Of a stretch of DNA of 64,000 nucleotides, positions 1 through 8,924 are shown one piece after another. Both the position numbers and the translations under genes were made by a program. This DNA comes from Fibrobacter succinogenes (GTDB taxonomy: Bacteria; Fibrobacterota; Fibrobacteria; Fibrobacterales; Fibrobacteraceae). Position 1 is the first letter of the stretch. Each line of letters opens with the position of its first letter. A model generated the notes under the pieces. It was given only the letters and a program-made list of their open reading frames with translations, was not told where the DNA came from and did no database searches. Where the stretch lies: contig CADBHQ010000016.1 of assembly GCA_902794535.1 (NCBI GenBank), forward strand, positions 1-64,000, in the 5' to 3' direction.

Positions 1-1
1 C

Positions 2-1132
2 CCGCAGGAACGCCAGTGCCAGATGAACTGCACCATGGGCAAGATGCACAAGGACGTGAACCAGGCTGTGGCTATCGGCCGCCTGGAACGCTTTGCTGCT
101 GACTATGAACGCAACAACGGTGGCGCCTCTGTGCCGGCCGTGAAGCCCGCTACCGGCAAGAAGGTGGCTGTGATCGGTTCCGGTCCTGCCGGCCTGGTTG
201 TCGCTGCTGACGTGCGCCGCGAAGGCCACGACGTGACCATCTTCGAAGCTTTCCACAAGCTCGGTGGTGTGGTCCGCTACGGTATTCCTGAATTCCGTCT
301 TCCGAAGAAGATCGTGGACAACGAAATTGAATCCCTTGCTGCCATGGGCGTGAAGTTCGAGACAAATTTTGTCATCGGCCGTACCCGCAAGCTCAAGGAC
401 CTGATTGAAAAGGATGGCTTCGATGCCGTGTTCGTCGGTACCGGTGCCGGCCTCCCGCTCTTCATGAACATTGAAGGTGAAAACCTGGTCGGTGTGTTCG
501 CTGCTAACGAATACCTGACCCGCGCTAACCTCATGCGCGCCTACGACAAGGAACATGCCGATACTCCGATGTGGCCCGGTAAGAACGTGGTTGTTCTCGG
601 TGGTGGTAACGTCGCTATGGACGCTGCCCGTATGGCTCTCCGTCTCGGTGCCGAAAAGGTCCGCATCATTTACCGCCGCAGCATGAACGAACTTCCGGCC
701 CGTAAGGAAGAAGTTCTCCATGCTCAGGAAGAGGGTGTCGAATTCTGCGTTCTGCAGAACCCGGCCAAGATCCTTGGCGACGAAGCCGGCCACGTGCGCG
801 GCATGCTCGTCGACAAGTACGAACTCGGCGAACCCGATGAAAAGGGCCGTCCGCGTCCGGTCAAGGTCGAAGGTGCAAGCTTCGAAATTGAATGCGACAC
901 CGTGCTCGTTGCTATCGGTAACGGTTCCAACCCGCTTATCAGCAACACCACGCCGGAACTCTCCGTCGACAAGAAGGGTCACATCCTTCTCGAAGATGCA
1001 ACTGCCAATAAGACTTTCATGGAAAAGGTCTACGCTGGTGGCGACATCGTGCTCGGCGCTGCAACCGTGATCCTCGCTATGGGCGAAGGACGCCGCGCTG
1101 CTGCAGGCATTAACGAGTTCTTGAAGAAGTAA
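2..1132 (+). CDS. gltD: Glutamate synthase small subunit (NADPH), 5'-truncated by window edge
   Basis: FAD/NAD(P)H-dependent beta subunit of glutamate synthase, or a close homologue of this oxidoreductase family. It passes electrons from NADPH to the large subunit for glutamate formation from 2-oxoglutarate and glutamine. The frame is open from the first bases, so the true start lies upstream. The remaining N-terminal end has cysteines of the Fe-S segment (CQMNCTMGK). Two dinucleotide folds follow: VIGSGPAGL for FAD, then VVLGGGNVAMDAAR for NAD(P)H. The C-terminal FAD motif is YAGGDIVLGAATVILAMGEG. A sulfide dehydrogenase or NfnA-type relative cannot be excluded because the partner subunit lies outside the window. 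Confidence 0.85.
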   Translation, partial: PQERQCQMNCTMGKMHKDVNQAVAIGRLERFAADYERNNGGASVPAVKPATGKKVAVIGSGPAGLVVAADVRREGHDVTIFEAFHKLGGVVRYGIPEFRLPKKIVDNEIESLAAMGVKFETNFVIGRTRKLKDLIEKDGFDAVFVGTGAGLPLFMNIEGENLVGVFAANEYLTRANLMRAYDKEHADTPMWPGKNVVVLGGGNVAMDAARMALRLGAEKVRIIYRRSMNELPARKEEVLHAQEEGVEFCVLQNPAKILGDEAGHVRGMLVDKYELGEPDEKGRPRPVKVEGASFEIECDTVLVAIGNGSNPLISNTTPELSVDKKGHILLEDATANKTFMEKVYAGGDIVLGAATVILAMGEGRRAAAGINEFLKK

Positions 1133-1135
1133 GGA

Positions 1136-1233
1136 GTCATCCTGAGCGGAGGCGTGAAACGCCGAAGCCTCTTTGATCACTTAGCGCTTCAGCGCTTATG
1201 TGAGCATGATCCCCCTTGCAGGGAGAAGGATCT
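1136..1233. repeat. Structured intergenic repeat, GTCATCCTGAGC...GAAGGATCT type
   Basis: The element begins GTCATCCTGAGC and ends GAGAAGGATCT, so ATCCT and AGGAT at its ends can pair. Inside are further palindromes: GAGGCG/CGCC, AGCGCttcAGCGCT enclosed by GATCAC...GTGA/GATC, and CCCCCttgcAGGG. It follows the gltD stop directly and precedes the terminator. Layout and position suggest a REP-like mobile intergenic repeat. That it is multicopy is inference, not shown by this window alone. Confidence 0.5.
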
Positions 1234-1240
1234 AAAACAA

Positions 1241-1274
1241 CCCCGACTCTCGCGAGCCGGGGTGTTTTTTTTGT
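1241..1274 (+). terminator. Rho-independent terminator after gltD
   Basis: CCCCGaCTC and GAGcCGGGG form an 8-pair stem with one mismatch and a TCGC loop, followed by TGTTTTTTTTTG. It ends the gltD transcript. From here to the next start at 1490 the sequence is AT-rich leader. Confidence 0.85.
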
Positions 1275-1447
1275 CTTAAACCGCGCTCCTAAGTTTAAAA
1301 CTCCAAATGGACAGATTTTCAACACTTTTCTGTGTGCAACCTTGTTTGTTAAGCCTATATATATGTAAATTGCTATGTATAGATTTTGTTCTTGTGGTAT
1401 AGTAATGATTTTGAATCATGAGTTTTTAGTGTTATGCAAAGAATCTA

Positions 1448-1470
1448 CAGCGTTAGGGGCTGGAAACTTG
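1448..1470 (+). promoter_or_regulatory. JUMPstart-like leader motif ahead of polysaccharide operon
   Basis: The leader of the first polysaccharide operon carries CAGCGTTAGGGGCTGGAAAC, which resembles the front half of the enterobacterial JUMPstart element (CAG...GG..GCTG.AAAC). CAGC and GCTG can form a short hairpin. The downstream ops core (GGCGGTAGC) is not seen. The match may be chance, but the position, about 20 bases before the first start codon of a long polysaccharide operon, is the expected one. Confidence 0.3.
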
Positions 1471-1489
1471 CAAAATTTGAGGTGACAAC

Positions 1490-2239
1490 ATGTGCCGCAT
1501 CAAGTTTATGAACACAGAAATTGATAATCTGACAATGGCAGAAACATTGTTGGCTATAGATGAGTTGATTCAGAAAAATAAGAATGCTTATGTAGTTACA
1601 CCAAATGTAGACCACATTGTTAAGCTGGAAACGAATGAGCGTTTGAAAAATGCGTATTCAGAAGCTGATTTGATATTGACGGATGGCAAACCTTTAGTTT
1701 GGGCATCTAGGTTGTATCGTAATCCTATCAAGGAAAAAGTTTCAGGATCGGACCTCTTTCCGGAACTTTGTAATCTTGCTGCCGATCGACATTATACAAT
1801 GTTTTTTTTGGGTGCAAAAGAAGGGGTTGCGGCAAAGGCTGCTGAAAATCTGAAAAAGGAATATCCTGAATTGAGAATTGCCGGATGTTACGCTCCTCCG
1901 CTAGGCTTTGAAAATGATGCCAAAGAATTAGAAAAAATTGAAAGCTTGATTAAAAATGTTAAACCGCATATTCTGGTGTTGGCCTTGGGTTGTCCGAAAC
2001 AAGAAATAATCGCGCATCAGTACCGAAACCTGTTTGAAGTGCCGCTGACGTTGTGTCTGGGTGCAACACTTGATTTTGCTGCGGGTAAAGTCAAAAGGGC
2101 TCCCCGCTGGATGGCTAATGCCGGCTTAGAATGGCTCTACCGGATTTATCAGGAACCGTCGCGTATGTTTAGGCGTTATGTTCTTGAAGACTGGAAATTT
2201 GTGAAACTGTTTGTGAAATATTGGGGAGACGCCTCGTGA
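1490..2239 (+). CDS. WecG/TagA/CpsF-family glycosyltransferase (GT26)
   Basis: Transfers a sugar (typically N-acetylmannosamine or its uronate) to a lipid-linked primer on the inner face of the membrane, an early step in repeat-unit assembly. The 249-residue protein has the whole family fold: TPNVDHI near residue 40, LTDGKPLVWASR near 63, GSDLF near 84, LALGCPKQE near 165 and LGATLDFAAGKVKRAPRWM near 188, then GLEWLYR...EPSRMFRRY. The start follows GAGGTGAC, a good ribosome-binding site. It is the first gene of a collinear operon reaching 18067 and overlaps ugd by four bases. The sugar specificity cannot be read from sequence. Confidence 0.9.
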   Translation: MCRIKFMNTEIDNLTMAETLLAIDELIQKNKNAYVVTPNVDHIVKLETNERLKNAYSEADLILTDGKPLVWASRLYRNPIKEKVSGSDLFPELCNLAADRHYTMFFLGAKEGVAAKAAENLKKEYPELRIAGCYAPPLGFENDAKELEKIESLIKNVKPHILVLALGCPKQEIIAHQYRNLFEVPLTLCLGATLDFAAGKVKRAPRWMANAGLEWLYRIYQEPSRMFRRYVLEDWKFVKLFVKYWGDAS

Positions 2240-3564
2240 ATATTGCAATCGTAGGAACAGGTTACGTTGGTCTTGTAAGTGGGACATGCTTTGCGGAAAT
2301 GGGTGTAGACGTCACATGTGTCGATGTGAACCAGGCAAAGATCGATTCCCTTCAAAGAGGCGAGATTCCTATTTATGAACCGGGCCTTGATGAAATGGTT
2401 CTCAGGAACCAGCGCGAAGGTCGCTTGCATTTCACAACGAATCTTGCCAGCGTCCTTGACGATGTAGAAATGGTTTTTAGTGCCGTGGGCACGCCTCCCG
2501 ATGAAGATGGCTCTGCAGACTTGCAGTACGTTCTTGCTGTCGCGCGCACATTCGGCCAGAATATCAAGAAATACACTGTCCTTGTGACAAAATCTACTGT
2601 TCCGGTCGGAACCGCCCAAAAGGTCAAAGCTGCCATTCAGGAAGAACTTGACAAGCGCGGTGTAGAGATTCCGTTTGACGTGGCAAGCAACCCGGAATTC
2701 TTGAAGGAAGGAAGCGCCATCACGGACTTTATGAAACCCGACCGTGTCGTTGTTGGTGTGGAAAGCGAACGGGCCAAGGAACTCATGACTCGCCTCTACC
2801 GCCCGATGATGCTGAATAACTTCCGCGTCATCTTTACCGATATTCCCAGTGCAGAAATGATCAAGTATGCCGCCAATAGCATGCTTGCGACTCGCATCAG
2901 CTTTATGAACGATATCGCAAACCTCTGCGAGCTTGTGGGCGCAGATGTGAATATGGTTCGTCATGGCATTGGTAGCGATACCCGCATTGGTAGCAAGTTC
3001 TTGTACCCTGGTTGCGGATACGGTGGAAGTTGCTTCCCCAAAGATGTGAAGGCTCTCATCAAGACCGCCGAAAAAAACGGCTACAAGATGGGTGTCTTGA
3101 AGGCTGTCGAAGAAGTAAACGAATACCAGAAAACAGTACTCTTCAAAAAGCTTTGCAAACATATGGGTGGCGAACAGAACCTGAAGGGCAAAACCATTGC
3201 TATGTGGGGACTTGCTTTCAAACCTGAAACCGATGACATGCGCGAGGCAACGGCGCTAGTGCTTATTGACTTGTTGACCAAGGCTGGTGCGACAGTTCGT
3301 GTTTATGATCCGGTTGCAATGAACGAATGCAGGCGTCGTGTAGGTGATGTTGTCACTTATTGTAACGATATGTACGAAGCCTTGCTCGATGCCGATGCGC
3401 TTTTGCTTGTCACTGAATGGAAACTGTTCCGCATGCCGAGTTTCGGTGTGATGAAAAAGTCCATGAAGAACGCCCTTATCATTGATGGTCGTAATATTTA
3501 CGATGCCAAGGAAGTCGGTGAATATGGTTTTGTTTATGATGCAATAGGATGTTTTCGTTGTTAA
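2236..3564 (+). CDS. ugd: UDP-glucose/GDP-mannose 6-dehydrogenase
   Basis: NAD-dependent oxidation of a UDP-hexose (normally UDP-glucose to UDP-glucuronate) to supply an acidic sugar for the polysaccharide. The N-terminal Rossmann motif is IAIVGTGYVGLVSG, the catalytic cysteine lies in GYGGSCFPKD, and a C-terminal UDP-binding domain carries GLAFKPETDDMREA. The chosen start is the GTG that overlaps the previous stop as GTGA, with GGGGAGAC just upstream. An in-frame TTG five codons earlier is less likely. Length (442 residues) is normal for the family. It provides the carboxylate sugar that a ligase in this operon could modify. Confidence 0.93.
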   Translation: MNIAIVGTGYVGLVSGTCFAEMGVDVTCVDVNQAKIDSLQRGEIPIYEPGLDEMVLRNQREGRLHFTTNLASVLDDVEMVFSAVGTPPDEDGSADLQYVLAVARTFGQNIKKYTVLVTKSTVPVGTAQKVKAAIQEELDKRGVEIPFDVASNPEFLKEGSAITDFMKPDRVVVGVESERAKELMTRLYRPMMLNNFRVIFTDIPSAEMIKYAANSMLATRISFMNDIANLCELVGADVNMVRHGIGSDTRIGSKFLYPGCGYGGSCFPKDVKALIKTAEKNGYKMGVLKAVEEVNEYQKTVLFKKLCKHMGGEQNLKGKTIAMWGLAFKPETDDMREATALVLIDLLTKAGATVRVYDPVAMNECRRRVGDVVTYCNDMYEALLDADALLLVTEWKLFRMPSFGVMKKSMKNALIIDGRNIYDAKEVGEYGFVYDAIGCFRC

Positions 3565-3579
3565 AAAGGTTACTCCGCC

Positions 3580-4662
3580 TTGAGTAGTGTATTGATATTA
3601 ATGCCACTCCTTTTTGCGGGAGGTTCCGAAAAGCAGGTCCGATTATTAGCACAGGGGCTTGCCAAGAGGAATCTTTCTGTTACACTATTGATAGAGAACG
3701 GTTCTTCGGAAGATTGTAAGAGCTTTATTGACGAAAATAAAAATATTGATTTTGTCTTTTTAAATGGAAAAATCAATAATGAAGAAGATAAAACGCTTCT
3801 AAAAAAGCTCCTTGCTTTGGTTAGAATTTGGTACTGGCTCTTACTTCATTGCAACAGGAAAACTTATTCCTGGGTGATGTTTACTAATTTGACTGGCTTG
3901 TTTTGTGTTCCATTCGTGAAAATGAAGGGGCCGAAGATTCTTTTTAATGAGAGAAATGCGGGTGCCAAAATGTGTAATAGCAAGGTAAAGCGCACTCTAT
4001 TGAACATGTGCACGAAAATTGTTGCGAATTCCCAAAATGCTTCTGCGGTTCTTTCCAATGTTTTGCGTCGAAACGTGGAATGTGTTAATAATGGAGTCTC
4101 TGTTGATTGTTTGCCCGGCAATACAAAGTCCTTGGGTTATATCTTGGTGCCTGCAAGAGTGACGTTCATAAAGAATCAGATGGTCGTCTTGAAATCTTTG
4201 CTCCATTTTGCTCCAGCGCAAAGGCCTAAAGTTATTTTTGCGGGCGTGCAGAACGATTCTGCTTACCAAGATCAGCTGGACTCGTTTATTGAATTGCATG
4301 GATTGAGCGATTGTGTGAAATTTGTAGGTTATGCTTCTAATATAGCGCAGTATTACAGCGAAGCCGGAATCGTCATTTTGCCTTCGTATGAAGAAGGGAC
4401 CCCAAACGTATTGTTGGAATCATATGCGATGAAGGCTTTCTGCTTGGCCTCGGACATCGTGATGAATCGAGATGTCTGTGTGAATGATAATGTTCTTTTT
4501 CCTCCTGATGATGACGAAACGTTGAGCCGACGGATTACTTGGGCTTTTGGATTGTCCAATGAAGAGAAACAGGTGATCTTGGACAAGAACTACGATTTTG
4601 TCATGAAAAATTATTCTATAGAAACGATGCAAAATCGCTACTGCACTCTATTTTCGAATTAG
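3580..4662 (+). CDS. Glycosyltransferase family 4 (GT-B)
   Basis: A 360-residue GT4-type transferase that should add a sugar from a nucleotide donor to the growing lipid-linked repeat unit. The N-terminal domain opens VLILMPLLFAGGSEKQ. The donor-binding half has KFVGYASNIAQYYSEAGIVILPSYEEGTPNVLLESYA, the usual ExxxxxxxE region. The first in-frame start after the ugd stop is TTG at 3580. The ATG at 3601 would remove the first strand, so TTG is preferred. The gap to ugd is 15 bases. Linkage and donor are unknown. Confidence 0.85.
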   Translation: MSSVLILMPLLFAGGSEKQVRLLAQGLAKRNLSVTLLIENGSSEDCKSFIDENKNIDFVFLNGKINNEEDKTLLKKLLALVRIWYWLLLHCNRKTYSWVMFTNLTGLFCVPFVKMKGPKILFNERNAGAKMCNSKVKRTLLNMCTKIVANSQNASAVLSNVLRRNVECVNNGVSVDCLPGNTKSLGYILVPARVTFIKNQMVVLKSLLHFAPAQRPKVIFAGVQNDSAYQDQLDSFIELHGLSDCVKFVGYASNIAQYYSEAGIVILPSYEEGTPNVLLESYAMKAFCLASDIVMNRDVCVNDNVLFPPDDDETLSRRITWAFGLSNEEKQVILDKNYDFVMKNYSIETMQNRYCTLFSN

Positions 4663-4676
4663 CTTGGATTGACTGT

Positions 4677-5855
4677 ATGAAGAATGTGATGATATTGTCA
4701 AAGGCGTTGACATTCGGAGGAGCTGAACGTGCTGCGGCCGCATTGGCTGGCTATATGGCAAAAGAGTGTAATTGTATTTTAGTCGTTATAGATGATGAGA
4801 ATAAGACTTATGAGAGCGATGCTGAAATAATTACGCTTAAACAATCTGTTGTCAATAAAGGGCGCGGGCTGACCTTGCTAATGTGGTTTGTAAAGCTATT
4901 TTTTAAGGTCAGAAAAATTCGTCGTGAATATGAAATTGACGAATGCATTAGTTTCTTGACGGAACCGGATTTAATCAATATTTTAACCGGCTCGAAAAAA
5001 TCCAAGTCAACGATATCTGTGAGAAATTTGAGATCTGCAGTGGTAAAAGGCAAAATCAAGAGGCTGCGAGATAAATGGCTGTTTAAAAAAGCTAATCGAA
5101 TTGTAGCCACGTCTAAAATGGTTAAAGACGATTTGATTAAAGTATTTGGCGCCAACGAATCGAAAATAGATGTCGTCTATAATATTTGTGATCAAAACCG
5201 CATTTTGAATGCCGCACAAGAAGATTGCCTTGACGATGAAGAAAAAGCTTTTTTTGAAACAGGTGATGTCGTTGTTACCACTGGTCGATTGACAGGTCAG
5301 AAAGGACATTGGCATTTGATTCGTGCATTCTCCGCGGTAGTGAAAGAGCATCCGAATGCGAAATTGGCAATTCTTGGACAAGGCGAATTGAATGATTATT
5401 TGCAGAAACTTATAGATGACTATTCTTTGAACGATTCCGTTCGGATTCTGGGATTTAAGAAAAATCCCTATGCATATTTGAATAAAGCGAAAATTTTTGC
5501 GTTCAGTTCCTTCTTTGAAGGTTGCCCGAATGCTATTTTGGAGGCTTATGCGGTTGGACTTCCCGTTGTGACGACAGATGGCGTAGGTATACGTGAGATT
5601 GTCGCTCCGGAAACCCACTATGCAAAAAAAACGGATTGCTTGGAACGTTGCAGTTATGGTGTGCTAACTCCAGTTTGTGATGGCAAAAAATATGATGCGA
5701 ATGAGCCTTTGACTCAAGGTGAAATTGAATTGCAAAAAGGTATTTCGTTGCTTTTGTCGAATCAAGATTGTATTGAACATTACAAGTTGATGTCAAAAGA
5801 AAGAATTCGTTCCTTTTCAAAAGAATCCATTTTGGAAAAGTGGATTCGACAGTGA
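4677..5855 (+). CDS. Glycosyltransferase family 4 (GT-B)
   Basis: A 392-residue GT4 family enzyme, second of three in this operon. The glycine-rich start ILSKALTFGGAERAAAALAGYM is typical of the acceptor domain. In the C-terminal half, VVTTGRLTGQKGHWHLIRAF and FSSFFEGCPNAILEAYAVGLPVVTTD are the donor-binding core with the ExxxxxxxE acidic pair. The gap to the preceding transferase is 14 bases, so co-transcription is expected. It probably adds one internal sugar of the repeat unit; the donor cannot be inferred. Confidence 0.87.
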   Translation: MKNVMILSKALTFGGAERAAAALAGYMAKECNCILVVIDDENKTYESDAEIITLKQSVVNKGRGLTLLMWFVKLFFKVRKIRREYEIDECISFLTEPDLINILTGSKKSKSTISVRNLRSAVVKGKIKRLRDKWLFKKANRIVATSKMVKDDLIKVFGANESKIDVVYNICDQNRILNAAQEDCLDDEEKAFFETGDVVVTTGRLTGQKGHWHLIRAFSAVVKEHPNAKLAILGQGELNDYLQKLIDDYSLNDSVRILGFKKNPYAYLNKAKIFAFSSFFEGCPNAILEAYAVGLPVVTTDGVGIREIVAPETHYAKKTDCLERCSYGVLTPVCDGKKYDANEPLTQGEIELQKGISLLLSNQDCIEHYKLMSKERIRSFSKESILEKWIRQ

Positions 5856-5870
5856 AATTGTGGTTGTAAA

Positions 5871-7205
5871 ATGATTTTGTTGACAGATTTATTCATTATT
5901 GCTGTATGCTGCATGATTCTCTTAGATTTTAAAAGGGGATTTTTTATTGTAGTATTGGCAAAGTTGTTTGTTCCAGTTTACGTTCGGTTTGTTTTGGGTC
6001 CGGTAAGTGTCGATGTTTTTGATTTATGGACAATCGTCATGATTGTGTCCCTGGTGGTGCATAGGGTAAAATTAGCTTCTGTAAAAAGGTATCCTTTTCT
6101 TAAATTGTTCCTAGTCTATAGCGCCGTGTTGATCGTGTTAGCGTTTTTTGCTACTAGAATGCCTTTGGGCTCGCAATTGTATTACATCATTAAGCAGAAC
6201 TTGTTCCAGGAGATGTTGATCTGTTACTTTGCCTATTTGGTTTTTATCGAAAAACAATACGCTGGTCGATTTATCAATTATATGGCAATTGTTTGCATCG
6301 TTTGCGGCTTTTATGGAATACTAGTTTACCTAATGCAAAAGAATGTGTATATAGATTCCTTGTCGAGGGCTTTTGTTGGTGAGAAAAATATTTATGCGGA
6401 TTTTCTCAATGACGCTAGAATGGGGTTGAAGGGGCGCTCAAGTGGAACCTTGCCTCACCCTCTGTCTTGGGCTCAGTATTGGTGTGTTATAGTCAGTTTT
6501 GTATATCTTATCAAGGACCATCTTAAGAAAAATCTCTATTATATTCTTTTGTTCCTTGGATTGACAAATATCGTTCTTTCGGGATCGAGAGCGGCCTTGT
6601 TAAGCTTGTGCCCCCTGCTTTATTTGTATTATCGGCGGGCGGATTTGTCTAAAAAAGTTATTTGTTTGATGGCTTTATTGGTTGCCGTGGTGGCAATTCT
6701 TGGTTATTCCAATAAGGGTGAATCTTTATTGAATATTGCCCGATCTTTGATTGTAGATACCTCGGGCAGAGCGGCAACAGGTAGTTCTTCTACCATGAGA
6801 CTTTCTCAATTTGAAAATATGATGAACATATTGAAAGGCAAGGATTTTCTGTTTGGTTACGGTTCAGGATTCCTAGCGTCTGAATCAAATTTGAGAGAAT
6901 CTTTGACCTTGGAAATGCGAGGTTTTGAATCTGTGATTTTCCAGAAAGTGTTCGACTCGGGGATTTTTGGTTGCATAGCGTTTTTTGTCTTTTTTAAACG
7001 GTTGTTTGATACGTTAAAGATTCAGTGTACTTCTCAGGGATTTTCGCTGGCAATGTTTTTCTTGTCCTATTTAATTGCGGTTTTGCTAACCGGTGTACAA
7101 GGTGGTTCTTTTTCGTTCTTCCTGGTGTTTAGTTTTGCCTGTGTGTTTTTTTTGCAAAAGAAAGAAGAAAAAAATACTGAGAGAAAAAACGCAAAAATCG
7201 GGTAG
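5871..7205 (+). CDS. wzy: Wzy-like O-antigen/exopolysaccharide polymerase
   Basis: Integral membrane protein of 444 residues with about eleven hydrophobic segments. It is the expected size and character of a Wzy polymerase or O-antigen ligase, which joins flipped repeat units on the periplasmic side. The large loop with GLKGRSSGTLPHPLSWAQYW and, later, SGSRAALLSL resembles the Wzy_C/O-antigen-ligase signature (arginine-bearing loop then SxSR). It sits between GT4 genes and upstream of wzx, as in Wzx/Wzy loci. Sequence alone does not separate polymerase from ligase; context favours polymerase. Confidence 0.78.
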   Translation: MILLTDLFIIAVCCMILLDFKRGFFIVVLAKLFVPVYVRFVLGPVSVDVFDLWTIVMIVSLVVHRVKLASVKRYPFLKLFLVYSAVLIVLAFFATRMPLGSQLYYIIKQNLFQEMLICYFAYLVFIEKQYAGRFINYMAIVCIVCGFYGILVYLMQKNVYIDSLSRAFVGEKNIYADFLNDARMGLKGRSSGTLPHPLSWAQYWCVIVSFVYLIKDHLKKNLYYILLFLGLTNIVLSGSRAALLSLCPLLYLYYRRADLSKKVICLMALLVAVVAILGYSNKGESLLNIARSLIVDTSGRAATGSSSTMRLSQFENMMNILKGKDFLFGYGSGFLASESNLRESLTLEMRGFESVIFQKVFDSGIFGCIAFFVFFKRLFDTLKIQCTSQGFSLAMFFLSYLIAVLLTGVQGGSFSFFLVFSFACVFFLQKKEEKNTERKNAKIG

Positions 7206-7210
7206 GGAAT

Positions 7211-8368
7211 ATGAGAAAACTTCGGGTTCTACATTTGATATGGTCAATGGGTGCTGGAGGTGCTCAGCAGATTGTCTTGAACTACCTGCGTGATTTCCAA
7301 AATGATCCTGATATCGACTTGAAATTGTGTGTTTACACTGGCAAGACGAAATCTAAATACGATCAAGAAATTGAGGAAAATCACTACAATGTACAGTATT
7401 TAAACTTCCCAAAGACATGCGTCAAAATTCCTTATTTGAAAAGATATTTTCAAATTCCTGTTTCTAAAAAGAATTGGCGAAAGGCTATTGAGGATAATCG
7501 TCCCGATATTGTGCATGTGCATATCTCTGCGCTGCTTTCAATCACGTTGGATGCTGTAGTAGATTTGAATGTGCCGGTTCGATTTGATACATTGCATAGT
7601 GATCCTAGGCGCTATAGGGGCAGAGAATTGCGCTATATAAAGAGAGCTTTTAGTAAAGAAGGCTTCGTTCCCTTATGTGTAACAAAGGAACAAGTTTCTT
7701 TGGCGCAAGGCCATTATGGAAATTTTGACTATGAAATAATCCCTAATGGTGTCGATGTTGAAGCGCTAAGAAGGGAGATTGTATGTAAAGAATCTGCACG
7801 CAGAAAACATGGTTTGTCTTCTGAGGATTTTGTTGTCCTTGCCGTGGGAAGAATCAATCCGATCAAGAATTTCTCTTTGCTCATAGATGCATTTGCTTTG
7901 TTGTTGAAAAAGAATCCTCGGGGCTTGCTGGTTTTTGCTGGTAGTAGCGTTCCTCGTGAAAAGGCAAAACTGGTCCGTAAGATTGAATCTTATGGGATTG
8001 CTGACAGGGTGCAGTTTTTAGGGTCGTTGTCGAATGTCGTCCCTCTGTATTGTGCCGCAGATGTACTTGCTGTCACGTCTATTTCTGAATCTTTCTCCTT
8101 GGTTACTCTGGAAGCTCAAATCTGCGGAACACGCTGCGTGATTTCCAACGGAGTTCCTTCTGAAGTTATTGTGTCGAATGCCGTCAGAAAGATGGATGCG
8201 CAAGATAGCGCTGAGACCTGGGCTGAAGCGTTGCTGGACACGGCGTATAAAGGGGAAAAAGTTTCTGATATAGAAGAGTTTGAAGTTCATGCTGTTAGCA
8301 GAAAACTGAAGAATGTGTATTTGAAGAAGTGGAATGAATACATGGAGAGGGCGAATGCAAATCAATAG
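7211..8368 (+). CDS. Glycosyltransferase family 4 (GT-B)
   Basis: Third GT4 enzyme of the operon, 385 residues. The N-terminus RVLHLIWSMGAGGAQQIVLNYL has the glycine-rich acceptor loop. The central NGVDVEALRRE and VLAVGRINPIKNFSLLIDAF, then VTSISESFSLVTLEAQICGTRCVIS, define the donor domain. A good ribosome-binding site (GGGTAGGGAAT) precedes the ATG, five bases after the wzy stop. Its end overlaps the next gene by 14 bases. It probably adds one sugar of the repeat unit. Confidence 0.88.
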   Translation: MRKLRVLHLIWSMGAGGAQQIVLNYLRDFQNDPDIDLKLCVYTGKTKSKYDQEIEENHYNVQYLNFPKTCVKIPYLKRYFQIPVSKKNWRKAIEDNRPDIVHVHISALLSITLDAVVDLNVPVRFDTLHSDPRRYRGRELRYIKRAFSKEGFVPLCVTKEQVSLAQGHYGNFDYEIIPNGVDVEALRREIVCKESARRKHGLSSEDFVVLAVGRINPIKNFSLLIDAFALLLKKNPRGLLVFAGSSVPREKAKLVRKIESYGIADRVQFLGSLSNVVPLYCAADVLAVTSISESFSLVTLEAQICGTRCVISNGVPSEVIVSNAVRKMDAQDSAETWAEALLDTAYKGEKVSDIEEFEVHAVSRKLKNVYLKKWNEYMERANANQ

Positions 8369-8924
8369 CCGTAAAGATTTGAAATATTTTTTGGAAAGAG
8401 ACCGCATTGCCTTAAAAAGGAAAAAATCCTTTTTTAAAGATGATATTTGGAAATTTGAAATTTTGCTCAGAAAGGCGGAGTATTACTGTAACTGCATGCC
8501 GGGCCCTTTGAAAAAAATAGGTTCTCTGTACAAGAAACGCTTATATGCCTTAGGCAGAAAGTGCGGTGGGTTCTCGATACCGGTGAATGCGTTTGGCCCC
8601 GGTTTGTCCATTGCTCATTATGGAACCATAGTGGTGAATGAAACTACAAAAGTGGGCTGTAATTGTAGAATACACGAAGGCGTTACCATTGGCGCTACGG
8701 GACGTTCGGGGCAAGCCGCTCACATCGGTGACAACTGCTTTATTGCTACGGGTGCAAAGATTATCGGTGCCGTAGAACTGGGCGATGATGTTGCTATAGG
8801 GGCAAATGCCGTTGTAACAAAATCTTTTGCTGAAAACCACATAACTCTTGCAGGTGTTCCCGCAAAAAAAATCAGTGATCATGGATCTCATGATTTTTTA
8901 GCGGAGGGATTATTCAATGAATGA
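8355..8924 (+). CDS. Serine acetyltransferase-like hexapeptide acyltransferase
   Basis: Left-handed beta-helix acyltransferase of the CysE-like type often found in exopolysaccharide operons, where it is thought to O-acetylate a sugar rather than make O-acetylserine. Hexapeptide repeats run from about residue 85 (VGCNCRIHEGVTIGATG, then IGDNCFIATGAKIIGAVELG, then VAIGANAVVTKSF) and end with LAGVPAKKIS. The ATG at 8355 is chosen because GGAGAGGG lies directly upstream; an in-frame ATG seven codons earlier lacks this. It overlaps the preceding GT4 by 14 bases and the following ATP-grasp gene by eight, a sign of coupled translation. Confidence 0.8.
   Translation: MQINSRKDLKYFLERDRIALKRKKSFFKDDIWKFEILLRKAEYYCNCMPGPLKKIGSLYKKRLYALGRKCGGFSIPVNAFGPGLSIAHYGTIVVNETTKVGCNCRIHEGVTIGATGRSGQAAHIGDNCFIATGAKIIGAVELGDDVAIGANAVVTKSFAENHITLAGVPAKKISDHGSHDFLAEGLFNE

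Noticed and set aside
2176..3162. 328-residue open frame antisense to ugd
   Set aside because: Shadow of a clearly functional dehydrogenase gene.
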